This document shows positions 45,397-55,666 of a DNA stretch of 64,000 bases, piece after piece (positions within the stretch are counted from its first letter, which is position 1; every line of letters starts with the position of its first letter). A program made the translations under genes and the position numbers. This stretch comes from a bacterium (lineage in GTDB: Bacteria; Actinomycetota; Acidimicrobiia; Acidimicrobiales; Bin134): assembly GCA_028819295.1 (NCBI GenBank), contig JAPPMA010000062.1, forward strand, positions 59,915 to 123,914, written 5' to 3'. Under the pieces are notes generated by a model. The model was not told where the DNA came from and ran no database searches. It worked only from the letters and a program-made list of their open reading frames with translations.

Positions 45397-45666
45397 CTAC
45401 TCGGCTTGGAGGCGCGCCAGGCGCTTCATCAGGCGGGATTTCTTCCGGGCTGCGGTGTTGGGGTGCAGCACTCTTTTGCCGGCGGCCTTGTCGATGCGCT
45501 TGATGGCCATCCGGGCTGCTTCGGCGGTCTTCTCGGCATCGCCGAGCTCCGCGGCGGCCTCCGCGCTCCTGGTTCGGGTGTTTATCTCCGAGCGCACAGC
45601 CCGGTTGCGCTGGCGGCGCTTCTCGTTCTGGCGGTTGCGCTTTATCTGGCTCTTGATGTTTGCCAC
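45397..45666 (-). CDS. rpsT: 30S ribosomal protein bS20
   Basis: 89 residues, very basic: MANIKSQIKRNRQNEKRRQR at the N-terminus and HPNTAARKKSRLMKRL near the end, the standard S20 signature. It binds 16S rRNA early in 30S assembly. It is convergent with holA (7-bp gap) and divergent from lepA. Confidence 0.97.
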   Translation of the reverse strand: MANIKSQIKRNRQNEKRRQRNRAVRSEINTRTRSAEAAAELGDAEKTAEAARMAIKRIDKAAGKRVLHPNTAARKKSRLMKRLARLQAE

Positions 45667-45749
45667 AGAATCACAACTCTACCGTGCGGCAACTGCCGAC
45701 AACCACATGGGAACCCGGTGAAAAAGGGCGGTAGCGTTGCCCGGTTCCC

Positions 45750-47534
<1,785 letters not shown>

Positions 47535-47536
47535 AC

Positions 47537-47558
47537 CTCAGCGCCGACGCTCGCTGAG
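47537..47558 (+). terminator. Weak hairpin after lepA
   Basis: CTCAGCG (47537-47543) pairs with CGCTGAG (47552-47558) around an eight-base loop, three bases after the lepA stop. No T-run follows, so it is at best a weak or factor-assisted terminator. Confidence 0.35.
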
Positions 47559-47594
47559 TGGCACATCAGCCCAGGCCATTAGTATTCAAGGCTT

Positions 47595-48608
47595 ATGGGA
47601 ACCCAAGGCGAGACGCTCTCGGCCCGCAAGGCCGCGGTGCTGAGGGCCGTGGTGGAGGGATACATCTCCACCACGCAGCCTGTGGGCTCCTCCCATGTCT
47701 CCGAGATGGCCGACTTGGGCGTCTCCCCGGCCACGGTCCGCAACGAGATGCTGGCCTTGGAGCAGGCGGGATACCTGAGCCAGCCCCACACCAGTGCGGG
47801 CCGCATCCCCACCGAGAAGGGCTACCGCCATTTCGTGGACGCCCTCACCGACGTTTCCGGCACCCTGGGCCGCACCGAGCACCAGCAGGTGCGGGAGTTC
47901 TTCGACACCACCCACAGCGAGTTGGAGCAGATGCTGGCCGACACCAGCGCGCTTTTGGCCGACCTCACTGCGTACGCGGCGTTGGTGGTGGCCCCCCAGC
48001 ACTCCAGCGCCACCATCCGATCGGTGAACCTGGTGGATTTGTCGGAGCGTCTGGTGATGGCCCTGGTGGTGTATGAGAACGGGTCGGTGGACAAGCGGAC
48101 CATCGAGATGGACCAGCCCGTCGGCTCGGGGGAACTGGCTCGGGCGGCGGCCCAGCTCACCGACCTTCTGGCCGGATGCCCCGCCAGCGCGCTGCGAGAT
48201 CGCGAGATGGCCTATGCCCTGAACCCGCTGTCGGTCCGAATCCTGGATTCGCTGGCCGATCTGAGCGACACCGAGGAGCAGCTCTTCGTGGGTGGTGCGG
48301 CCAGCGTTGCCGGCCTGTTCGACGCCACCGACACCGTCCGGTCGGTTCTGGGAATACTGGAGAAGCAGTTGGTGGTTGTGTCGTTGGTGAAAGACATTTT
48401 GGATCGAGGCCTCACCGTGGCCATCGGCTCGGAGACCGGGGTGGCCCCACTGTCCGAGTGCTCGCTGATTGTGGCCCCCTACGAGGTGGCCGGCCGGCCG
48501 GTGGGCTCCATCGGGGTGCTGGGCCCCACCCGCATGAACTATCCCCAGGCGCTGGCCGCAGTGGCGGTGGTGAGCCAGAACCTGGGCGACAGGCTGTCGA
48601 CTCCCTAG
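47595..48608 (+). CDS. hrcA: Heat-inducible transcription repressor HrcA
   Basis: 337 residues: N-terminal winged helix (AVLRAVVEGYISTTQPVGSS, then VSPATVRNEMLALEQAGYL and PHTSAGRIPTEKGYRHFV) and a GAF-like C-terminal domain. HrcA represses chaperone operons by binding CIRCE and is refolded by GroE. I find no CIRCE (TTAGCACTC-N9-GAGTGCTAA) in the 60 bp upstream. It is followed 3 bp later by dnaJ. Confidence 0.95.
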   Translation: MGTQGETLSARKAAVLRAVVEGYISTTQPVGSSHVSEMADLGVSPATVRNEMLALEQAGYLSQPHTSAGRIPTEKGYRHFVDALTDVSGTLGRTEHQQVREFFDTTHSELEQMLADTSALLADLTAYAALVVAPQHSSATIRSVNLVDLSERLVMALVVYENGSVDKRTIEMDQPVGSGELARAAAQLTDLLAGCPASALRDREMAYALNPLSVRILDSLADLSDTEEQLFVGGAASVAGLFDATDTVRSVLGILEKQLVVVSLVKDILDRGLTVAIGSETGVAPLSECSLIVAPYEVAGRPVGSIGVLGPTRMNYPQALAAVAVVSQNLGDRLSTP

Positions 48609-48611
48609 CTC

Positions 48612-49739
48612 ATGGCCACCGACTTCTACAACCTGCTCGGCGTGGGCCGAGACGCCACCGAGGACGACCTCAAAAAGGCGTTCCGCAAGCTGGCCCGCCA
48701 GTACCACCCCGATGCCAACCCCGACGACGCCGAGGCCGAGGCCCGGTTCAAGGAGATCGCCCTGGCCTATGAGACGCTGAGCGACCCCCAGAAGCGGGCC
48801 CACTACGACCGCTTCGGCACTGCGCCGGGAGCGGCTGGCGGGGGTGACCCGTTCTCGGGCATGAACCTGAGCGACATCTTCGACGCCTTCTTCGGCGGCG
48901 CCGGGCCGTTCGGCGGCAGCCCGTTCGGCGCCGCAAGCGGCCGGGCCCGCACTGGCCCTCAGCGGGGCGCCGACCTCGAGGCAGTGCTGGCCCTCGACTT
49001 TGAAGACGCGGTGCTGGGCGCCGACGCCGAGGTGACCGTGCGCACCGCCACGGTGTGCGAGCAGTGCGAGGGCCGCGGCGCGGCCGAGGGAACCCAGCCG
49101 ATCACCTGCGGCACCTGCGACGGCATGGGCCAGGTGCAGCGGGTGCGCCAGTCGATCCTCGGCCAGATGGTCACCCGCACGGAGTGCGACGCATGCTCCG
49201 GCAGCGGTGAGGTGATCGCCGACCCGTGCCGGGAGTGCCGAGGCGACGGCCGGGTGGTGGGCAACCGCGACTACACGGTGACTGTCCCCGCCGGAGTGGG
49301 CCAAGGTTCGACGTTGCGGGTGGCCCGCCGGGGCGCGGCCGGCCCTCGGGGCGGTCCTCCTGGGGACTTGTACGTGCATATCGACGTGCGCCCCCACCCC
49401 CGCTTCGAGCGCGACGGCGACAACCTGGTGGACCGGCTGCACCTGACCATGGTCCAGGCCGCCCTGGGGGCCGACTTGAAGTACGAGACGCTCGACAGCG
49501 TGGAAGAGCTGGAGATTCCCGCCGGCACCCAGGCCGGCGATGTGTTCCGCATCAGAGGCCGGGGCGTGCCCCGGCTGGAGGGTCGGGGCCGCGGCGATCT
49601 GCTGGTGCAGGCCATGGTGGAGACACCCACCGGGCTGAGCGACGACGAGATCGACCTGCTTCACCAGCTTGCCGAGCTGCGGGGTGAAGAGGTGGCGCCC
49701 ACCACCAGGAAGCGACGCCGTGAAGCCCGGCGGCGGTGA
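48612..49739 (+). CDS. dnaJ: Chaperone DnaJ
   Basis: 375 residues with the full type I layout: J domain ([31 protein letters not shown]), Gly/Phe-rich linker, four CxxCxGxG zinc repeats ([32 protein letters not shown]) and the C-terminal substrate domains ([20 protein letters not shown]). It stimulates DnaK ATPase. It overlaps rsmE by 20 bases, the usual hrcA-dnaJ-rsmE order. Confidence 0.97.
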   Translation: MATDFYNLLGVGRDATEDDLKKAFRKLARQYHPDANPDDAEAEARFKEIALAYETLSDPQKRAHYDRFGTAPGAAGGGDPFSGMNLSDIFDAFFGGAGPFGGSPFGAASGRARTGPQRGADLEAVLALDFEDAVLGADAEVTVRTATVCEQCEGRGAAEGTQPITCGTCDGMGQVQRVRQSILGQMVTRTECDACSGSGEVIADPCRECRGDGRVVGNRDYTVTVPAGVGQGSTLRVARRGAAGPRGGPPGDLYVHIDVRPHPRFERDGDNLVDRLHLTMVQAALGADLKYETLDSVEELEIPAGTQAGDVFRIRGRGVPRLEGRGRGDLLVQAMVETPTGLSDDEIDLLHQLAELRGEEVAPTTRKRRREARRR

Positions 49740-50415
49740 CGGCCCCCACGTCTTTGCCAACAACCTAGAAACCCCCGCGCTGCGCGACGAAGACCGCCAT
49801 CATCTCACCCGGTCGCTGCGGCTGAGGCCCGGAGACACCTTTACCGTGTCCGATGGGGAGGGATCGTGGCGGGTGTGCCGCCTGGGGTCAGGCACTCAAG
49901 GCGCTGCTGAGCCCAACGGTGAGGTCGTGTACGTCGAGGCGCCCCGCCCCAAGCTCACCGTCGGCTTCGCCCTCATCAAAGGCGGCCGTCCCGAGTTGGT
50001 CGTGCAAAAGCTCACCGAGCTGGGGGTGGACGCCATCGTTCCGTTCACCGCCGAGCACAGCGTGGTGCGCTGGGACGCCGACCGGGCAACCCGCCATATC
50101 GAGCGATTGCGCCGAGTAGCCCGAGAGGCCGCCATGCAGAGCCGCCAGGTGCGAATCCCCGAGATCGGCGAAGTAGCCGAGTTCGCCGACCTGGCCGCTG
50201 GTCCGGGAGCCGTCCGAGCCGACATCACCGGCAACCCCCCATCCCTGGACCACCCCACCGTCCTGATCGGCCCCGAAGGCGGCTGGTCCGACGCCGAACG
50301 CCGCCAGCTACCCGCCATCCGCCTCAGTTCCTCAGTCCTCCGCTCCGAGACCGCCGCCATCACCGCCGCCGCCCTGTTGACCGCCCTCCGCGACGGCGTT
50401 ACGGGGAAACCGTGA
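49720..50415 (+). CDS. rsmE: 16S rRNA (uracil-1498-N3) methyltransferase RsmE with an island-derived C-terminus
   Basis: 231 residues from a GTG at 49720. SPOUT methyltransferase motifs: [34 protein letters not shown] (the SAM-knot loop) and [20 protein letters not shown]. Its last codons (VTGKP) run through the 3' end of the convergent vapC gene, with a 17-bp overlap. A second rsmE-like 3' end with a different terminus lies 2.36 kb downstream (52721-52774). The natural end may have been displaced by the island. Confidence 0.93.
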   Translation: MKPGGGDGPHVFANNLETPALRDEDRHHLTRSLRLRPGDTFTVSDGEGSWRVCRLGSGTQGAAEPNGEVVYVEAPRPKLTVGFALIKGGRPELVVQKLTELGVDAIVPFTAEHSVVRWDADRATRHIERLRRVAREAAMQSRQVRIPEIGEVAEFADLAAGPGAVRADITGNPPSLDHPTVLIGPEGGWSDAERRQLPAIRLSSSVLRSETAAITAAALLTALRDGVTGKP

Positions 50416-50818
50416 AGGAGCGGCGGCGGTCGGGGCCGAATCGGTAGATGCGGAAGTCGTTGTCGAGCGAGATTGCCTGGTGAATTCCGAGTCGTTCCAT
50501 GATGGCCCAGCTCGTCCGATCCGACAGTGAGAAGTCCTGGTCGGCGAAGGCTTCCCCGATTGCGGCGGCGACTTCGAGATCGGCAAGCCCAGAAACCTCG
50601 ATCTTGGCGATTCCGCTGCGAATGGAATTGACGAGGGTCTCTGCTGCATGGGCAGTGTGCCTATAACGCATGACCATCCAAGTCTCGTGAAGGATGTGAT
50701 CACTGCTGACAAGCTGACCTTGCCGGTTGCGCAGGGCTTCGGCAATTCGCTGGTGATGTGCCTCGGTGCTATCGGCTAGCGACACCCACGCTGAGGTGTC
50801 CACGTAGACGTAGTCCAT
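50399..50818 (-). CDS. vapC: VapC-type PIN-domain toxin
   Basis: 139 residues with PIN motifs: YVYVDTSAWVSLADS (first Asp, D7), HILHETWMVM (Glu), FSLSDRTSWAIM (third acidic) and LDNDFRIYRFG (fourth). The gene is preceded by its antitoxin with a 3-bp gap. Its 3' end overlaps rsmE tail-to-tail, which supplies the altered RsmE C-terminus. It is the left-most gene of the accessory island. Confidence 0.92.
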   Translation of the reverse strand: MDYVYVDTSAWVSLADSTEAHHQRIAEALRNRQGQLVSSDHILHETWMVMRYRHTAHAAETLVNSIRSGIAKIEVSGLADLEVAAAIGEAFADQDFSLSDRTSWAIMERLGIHQAISLDNDFRIYRFGPDRRRSFTVSP

Positions 50819-50821
50819 CCC

Positions 50822-51070
50822 TCAGCTGGTCTTGTCGGCCAATTGACGATTGGCTGCCTCAACGATGACCTTCTTCCCGTCTTGGGCCATGTCGAAGGGA
50901 GCACCGCTTACCATGCCGCATATTGCGTCGATGTCGCCTCGCGGAGCGGCCTCGTCCAACTCTCTCTCGAACAGGCGTCGGGCAAACTCCGCGAAACTGA
51001 TGCCGAGTTCCGCGGCGCGCTGCTTTGCCTTGGCGTGGATGTGATCCGGCATCGTGATGACCGTTCTCAT
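50822..51070 (-). CDS. vapB: VapB-type RHH antitoxin
   Basis: 82 residues beginning MRTVITMPDHIHAKAKQRAA, a ribbon-helix-helix N-terminus, then LGISFAEFARRLFERELDEA and an acidic toxin-binding region. It lies directly upstream of vapC on the same strand. The promoter region contains TGATATCATAGCATCA just before the start, a partly symmetric sequence that could be its operator. Confidence 0.88.
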   Translation of the reverse strand: MRTVITMPDHIHAKAKQRAAELGISFAEFARRLFERELDEAAPRGDIDAICGMVSGAPFDMAQDGKKVIVEAANRQLADKTS

Positions 51071-51418
51071 GAAGTGATATCATAGCATCACATTTTTGGA
51101 ATCGCTCCGCTAGCGCTGCCATGGCGCAGCATCAACCGGAGAACACTGGGCACATCCGTTGATAAGTCACACCTGTTCAACATCCACCTCGGTGAGACCA
51201 TCGCCCCCTATGTCACGCTGACACCCCTGCTTGCCGTCCTCCCCATCGACAAGGACAACCCCTTTGCCATCGGGAGATACTTGGGCTCCCAGGCCCGCAG
51301 CAAACGCATTGCCATCCATTCTCGGACAGATTTGGGCAAAGATAGCCCCACTAGGACATCAGGTCGGCGATCCCGTATGAAGTTTCTGAGCCGTTGCGGA
51401 AACGTGAGGCGGGGCCGA
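51071..51418. other. Gap of 348 bp with a possible coding relic
   Basis: No complete gene is supported. On the plus strand a frame from about 51157 reads VDKSHLFNIHLGETIAPYV, then LLAVLPIDKDNPFAIGRYLG, and continues for some 90 codons into the antisense of the ATPase gene. It has protein-like composition but no start codon or family I recognise, so it may be a decayed gene fragment. Confidence 0.35.
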
Positions 51419-52648
51419 TCAGACGAGGGTGCCGAGGGGGACGGCGGCGATGCGCTCGTCGAGGCGATGGGCGGTGGTGCCAGGGTGGACGACGAGTCCA
51501 GCGCGGAAGGTACCGCCCAATCGGTCTCGCAGGGCGCTGAGGTGTCGGGCGTCCCTGGTCGAAATTGCCTCAGCAAGCTTGATCTCAAATGCGATCACTC
51601 CTCCGTCGGGAAGATCAGCGATTAGGTCGACCTCATTCTCGCCGCCCGCTGATCGCAGGTGGGAGAACCGCCATCCCAAGCCCAGTGCCTCGGCGGTTGC
51701 TTTGATCTGGCAGGTCGCCGCGCTCTCAAATAGGTTGCCGAGACGCTCCCGGTTATCGCTCAATCTCGGCGCAGTGTCGAAGTGGTCAGCGGCGGCGAGG
51801 GCTGGGTCTACAAGGTGGCGCTTCGGGCGTTTGGTGAGGCGTTTCAGGCGGTTGTCAGACCAGCCGGGCAATTGCTCGATAATCCCGAGCCGTTCCAATA
51901 GGTCGTGGTACGTCTCGCCGGTGGCCTTCGACACTTCTGCGGCATTGTGGATGGTGGCGTGTTCTACAGTCGTCCCCAAGGTCGCCCCATAGGCACGCAA
52001 GTAGGAGCGGAGCTTGCCGACGTTGCGCTGGCCAGCAGCGATCTCGGTCAGGTCCCGTGAAATGGCGAGGTCCAAATAGGCGCGCAGCGCTTCCTGGTGG
52101 TCAACCTCATCCATCCCAAGGTAGCCGGGCAGGCCTGAATGCACCGTTGGGGAGATTTGCTCAGCCGCCGAGAATGGCGACTGGATGCCTCGCAACACGT
52201 CGATCCCGTGCTCGCCCGCGTCGGCTAGCGCAACGGTGGGGGCGTGGCCCCGTCTCTCGGAGAGGGTCATCGGCCTCAGCCGTAGGGGCATGATCCTTCC
52301 AGCACCAGCATGTATGTCGGCACTCATTGCCGTTCGGGATGATCCGCTCAAGAGGAACTGGCCGGGAGACCGGTCGTCGTCGATCATGCGCCGCACTGCA
52401 TCCCACACCGTTGGAACTCGTTGCCATTCGTCGATGAGCAATGGCCTTGGCAATGTCGCGCAGGCCGCCTCCGGGTCGCGGGCCACCAGATCGGCCGTTG
52501 GGGGATGGTCAAGTCGAAGCGTTGATGCCGCGAGACGGCTGGCGGTACTGGTTTTGCCCACACCCCGGATGCCTTCAATCAGGCACGCCGGATGCACACT
52601 GGCCAGGTGGGCTAGCCGGTCATCGAGATGCCGCCGCAAGTAGGCCAT
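51419..52648 (-). CDS. AAA ATPase with DUF4143 C-terminal domain
   Basis: 409 residues. Walker A GIRGVGKTSTASRLAA at the N-terminus, Walker B RPLLIDEWQRVP, sensor-1-like FLLSGSSRT, then a DUF4143 region ending in ENEVDLIADLPDGGVIAFEIKL, which resembles a PD-(D/E)xK-like nuclease core (D...E-K pattern). Such ATPases are abundant in archaea and host-associated actinobacteria and often sit in toxin-antitoxin or defence regions, but their role is unknown. It is read towards vapBC from a promoter resembling that of the first vapBC module. Confidence 0.85.
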   Translation of the reverse strand: MAYLRRHLDDRLAHLASVHPACLIEGIRGVGKTSTASRLAASTLRLDHPPTADLVARDPEAACATLPRPLLIDEWQRVPTVWDAVRRMIDDDRSPGQFLLSGSSRTAMSADIHAGAGRIMPLRLRPMTLSERRGHAPTVALADAGEHGIDVLRGIQSPFSAAEQISPTVHSGLPGYLGMDEVDHQEALRAYLDLAISRDLTEIAAGQRNVGKLRSYLRAYGATLGTTVEHATIHNAAEVSKATGETYHDLLERLGIIEQLPGWSDNRLKRLTKRPKRHLVDPALAAADHFDTAPRLSDNRERLGNLFESAATCQIKATAEALGLGWRFSHLRSAGGENEVDLIADLPDGGVIAFEIKLAEAISTRDARHLSALRDRLGGTFRAGLVVHPGTTAHRLDERIAAVPLGTLV

Positions 52649-52669
52649 ACAAAAAAGACTAATATACTA

Positions 52670-52687
52670 TCCACAATATGGGTAATC
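52670..52687. promoter_or_regulatory. Promoter-proximal motif of the DUF4143 ATPase, repeated elsewhere
   Basis: TCCACAATATGGGTAATC lies 22 bp upstream of the ATPase start. Read on the minus strand, GATTACCCATATTGTGGA resembles the vapBC operator at 1576-1600 (TTACCCATATTTTGG), and 17 of its 18 bases recur at 56947-56964. It may be a shared regulatory site or half of a flanking repeat. Confidence 0.5.
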
Positions 52688-52720
52688 AGATTTGCCAATC
52701 ACCGGCACTCCACCAAGGAT

Positions 52721-52774
52721 ATCGCCGCCGCCACCCTCCTTGCCGCCCTCCGCGACGGCCCGATTCGTGATTGA
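52721..52774 (+). pseudogene. Second rsmE-like 3' end (orphan fragment)
   Basis: The 39 bp at 52721-52759 align without gaps to 50359-50397 in rsmE (33 identical), in frame, coding IAAATLLAALRDG against [13 protein letters not shown]. The last 17 bp are identical. After that this copy reads PIRD and a stop, while rsmE reads into vapC sequence. No rsmE sequence precedes it. It looks like the displaced original gene end or an attachment-site-like duplicate. Confidence 0.7.
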
Positions 52775-52846
52775 TCCAATTGCTGCTGGTCACATGCAGT
52801 GGAATTGAGACTCTGTGCATGGACGCCCACTCGCTATCTTGGAGCC

Positions 52847-55666
52847 ATGTCCGCCCAAGACGCAGTTTCATGGGACTACCCAGGGGCACGCTGGTGGAAG
52901 TTCGATGTCCACACCCATACTCCGGCATCCAGCGACTACCGGGATTGCGAGGTGACACCCGCAAACTGGCTGTTGGGCTTCATGCGTGCCGAGATCGATT
53001 GTGTAGCCGTCACTGATCACAACTCAGGCGCATGGGTGGACCGACTCAAGTCCGCTCTCAGCGACCTAGAAGAACAGCAGCACCCTGATTTCCGGCCTCT
53101 GTATCTCTTTCCGGGGGTCGAAGTCACCGCCAATGGCAACACCCATGTTCTCGCAATTCTTGACCCGAACAAAGCTACTGAAGACATCGACACCCTCCTA
53201 GGAGCAACCGGATACCACGGGGAGCGCGGAAAGAGCGAACGTGCAACAGACGCGTCCGTCATCGAGGTGGTTGCTGAGATCGTGAAAGCAGGAGGCATTG
53301 CCATTCCTGCCCACGTTGACCGGGCCAGCGGCCTCTGGAGGCTATCTGGGAATTCGTTGGAGCCAGTGCTCACCAGCGGAGACGTCTTCGCCGTCGAAGT
53401 CGCGGACACCTCGGCCGCGAAGCCGGAACTGTATCGGCAGCGTAATCTTGGGTGGGCAGAGGTGTTGGGGTCCGATTCTCACCAGCCTCCGGGCGCAAAT
53501 GGTCAGCGGTATCCGGGAACCCACTACACGTGGATCAAGATGGAGCGACCGTCTATAGACGGCCTTCGACTGGCTCTTCTTGATGGCGAGAAATTCTCAG
53601 TGTGTAGGAGCGACGACCCAGAACCTCTGTCCCCGCCCTCGCTTCCTAACCATCATGTCCGTTCGATCGAAATCGACCGAGCGCAGCACATGGGATTGGG
53701 CACGTCTGCGAGACTCGAATTCAGTCCTTGGCTCAACGTGTTGATCGGAGGACGGGGAACAGGCAAGTCGACGGTACTGCACTGTCTACGACTTGCTGCG
53801 AGACGCGAATCAGAACTCCGGCGCCTAGACGAGCGCAGTGACTCGCGCGCTACCTTCGAGCGGTTTAGGCAAGTGCCCAAGTCTCGAAACGGTGAAGGTG
53901 GACTCAGGCAGGAAACCCACATTACTTGGGCCTTGGCTCGTCATGGGGTTGCACACCGTGTCCACTGGCAGATGCAATCTGAAGCTGAGTCGACGGTTGT
54001 CGAAGAGTTGTCAGACGCTGAAAGCTGGGTTGGATCCCAAGCCCAGCATGTAGGCGAAGACCGTTTCCCGATCAGGTTGTTCAGCCAAGGGCAAATTGCC
54101 GAGTTGGCAGGCGACAACCAGAGCGCACTTTTGGATCTGATCGACGAAGGTGCCGGGTCACTGGGGTGCAAACAAGCAATCGAATCGGCGCAACGTGCCT
54201 ACATGGAAACGCGGGCACGTATTCGAAATATTGAAGCCAAGCTCGTACGTCGCGACAGCATCAGTGTCGCTCTCGCAGATGCCGAGCGAGAGATCGCAGA
54301 AGTCGAAGATTCGGGATATGCAGAGACGCTTGAGGCTTTTCGTCGTGGTGAGCGTCAGCAACGCGAGCTAGACCGCCATTTCGACATCACAGATCAGGCC
54401 GCGCGACGTATCGAAGAATTCGCAGAGCAACTTCAACCGGAGGAAGTGGCAACCGGGATCTTTGACGGAACTGATGATGCCGAACAAGGTGTCAGGGTTG
54501 CTATCGAGGTGCTGCAGCGGGCAATTCAAGATGCTTCAGTCAAGTTGAGTGAGATTGTGGAAGGGTTGAAGGCGACTATCGATCAGCAGCGCTCCACGAT
54601 TTCTGCTAGCCAATGGCAGCGCAATCTGGCGCGCATCCAAACCGAGTATAGCGCCCTCGCTGATTCGCTGAAAAAGGACAGCATTGATGGACCCGCACGT
54701 CATGCAATTTTGATCCAGCAACGGCAAAGCCTCACCGATGAGCAATCGGTACTGGATTCGTTGCAGGAGGAAAGGCAGCGTCTTGAAGGTCAAGCCCAAG
54801 TAGAGCGAGCCAAATTGGCGGAAGCTAGAAGGGTGCTCAGTGATATTCGCGTCAAGTTTCTTGCAAATACGCTGGCTCAGAATGAGTTTGTACGGATTCG
54901 ATTGATTCCCTATGGCGACGATCCCCTAGCAGTTGGGCAGTCTCTGAGAGAAGCTCTCAATATCGAAGACGACCGCTTCAGCGCTGACATTGGCGGCTCA
55001 GAGAGCGGAATACAGGACGGGAGTATTGCAGAACGTCTGCTCGTTGATCTCCCTGAGGCTCTCGAAGATCGCCAAGAAGTACTTGAAAGTCGCCTTGAAA
55101 CACTGCGAATTCAGTTTGTTAGGGCCAGTGAAGGAAGGGGGGAATTCGGAGGACGTTTCAACAATTATCTGCAACGGCAATGTGAGCGAAGCGCAGAGTT
55201 CATAGATCGGCTTTTGACCTGGTTTCCACCGGATAGCCTCCACATTGAGCACCGCATTACGGGTGAGGGCACCGATTTCAGACCTATTGGACAGGGTTCG
55301 GCAGGCCAACGCGCCGCGGCGATACTGGCTTTCTTGCTGGCGCATGGCGAGGAGCCGCTGGTGCTCGATCAGCCCGAAGACGACCTCGACAACCAACTGA
55401 TTTACAGCCTAGTGGTACGGCAGATGCGTGAAAACAAACTGCGTCGCCAGATCATTGCAGTTACGCACAACCCAAATATTGTTGTGAATGGGGATGCCGA
55501 GATGGTGCATGTGCTTGACTTCGTCAATGGCCAGTGCGCAGTTGTGCAGTCAGGCTCACTTCAGGGCGCAAAGATACGTGACCAGGTATGTAGTGTGATG
55601 GAAGGCGGCAGGGACGCCCTCGAGCGGCGCTACCAGAGACTGGAAGCCGGACTAGGTGATGTTTGA
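52847..55666 (+). CDS. PHP-domain/SMC-like ATPase (TrlF-like)
   Basis: 939 residues from the ATG at 52847 (GGAG just upstream); an in-frame start at 52799 adds 16. Residues 15-250 form a PHP phosphoesterase domain with metal ligands His22/His24 (DVHTHTP), Asp57-His58 (VTDHNS), His100, His156 (PAHVDR) and Asp210/His212 (GSDSHQP). Then comes an SMC/RecF-type ATPase: Walker A IGGRGTGKSTV (300-310), Q-loop FSQGQIAEL, a long coiled-coil (about 440-680), signature GQGSAGQRAAAI, Walker B PLVLDQPEDDLDNQ and H-loop AVTHNPNIV. All catalytic motifs look intact. I infer a nuclease or phosphatase driven by a DNA- or RNA-sensing ATPase, likely in defence. Confidence 0.85.
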   Translation: MSAQDAVSWDYPGARWWKFDVHTHTPASSDYRDCEVTPANWLLGFMRAEIDCVAVTDHNSGAWVDRLKSALSDLEEQQHPDFRPLYLFPGVEVTANGNTHVLAILDPNKATEDIDTLLGATGYHGERGKSERATDASVIEVVAEIVKAGGIAIPAHVDRASGLWRLSGNSLEPVLTSGDVFAVEVADTSAAKPELYRQRNLGWAEVLGSDSHQPPGANGQRYPGTHYTWIKMERPSIDGLRLALLDGEKFSVCRSDDPEPLSPPSLPNHHVRSIEIDRAQHMGLGTSARLEFSPWLNVLIGGRGTGKSTVLHCLRLAARRESELRRLDERSDSRATFERFRQVPKSRNGEGGLRQETHITWALARHGVAHRVHWQMQSEAESTVVEELSDAESWVGSQAQHVGEDRFPIRLFSQGQIAELAGDNQSALLDLIDEGAGSLGCKQAIESAQRAYMETRARIRNIEAKLVRRDSISVALADAEREIAEVEDSGYAETLEAFRRGERQQRELDRHFDITDQAARRIEEFAEQLQPEEVATGIFDGTDDAEQGVRVAIEVLQRAIQDASVKLSEIVEGLKATIDQQRSTISASQWQRNLARIQTEYSALADSLKKDSIDGPARHAILIQQRQSLTDEQSVLDSLQEERQRLEGQAQVERAKLAEARRVLSDIRVKFLANTLAQNEFVRIRLIPYGDDPLAVGQSLREALNIEDDRFSADIGGSESGIQDGSIAERLLVDLPEALEDRQEVLESRLETLRIQFVRASEGRGEFGGRFNNYLQRQCERSAEFIDRLLTWFPPDSLHIEHRITGEGTDFRPIGQGSAGQRAAAILAFLLAHGEEPLVLDQPEDDLDNQLIYSLVVRQMRENKLRRQIIAVTHNPNIVVNGDAEMVHVLDFVNGQCAVVQSGSLQGAKIRDQVCSVMEGGRDALERRYQRLEAGLGDV

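Noticed and set aside
47586..49763. Long open frame antisense to hrcA and dnaJ
   Set aside because: Spans two well-identified genes and has shadow-type composition rich in Gly, His and Arg.
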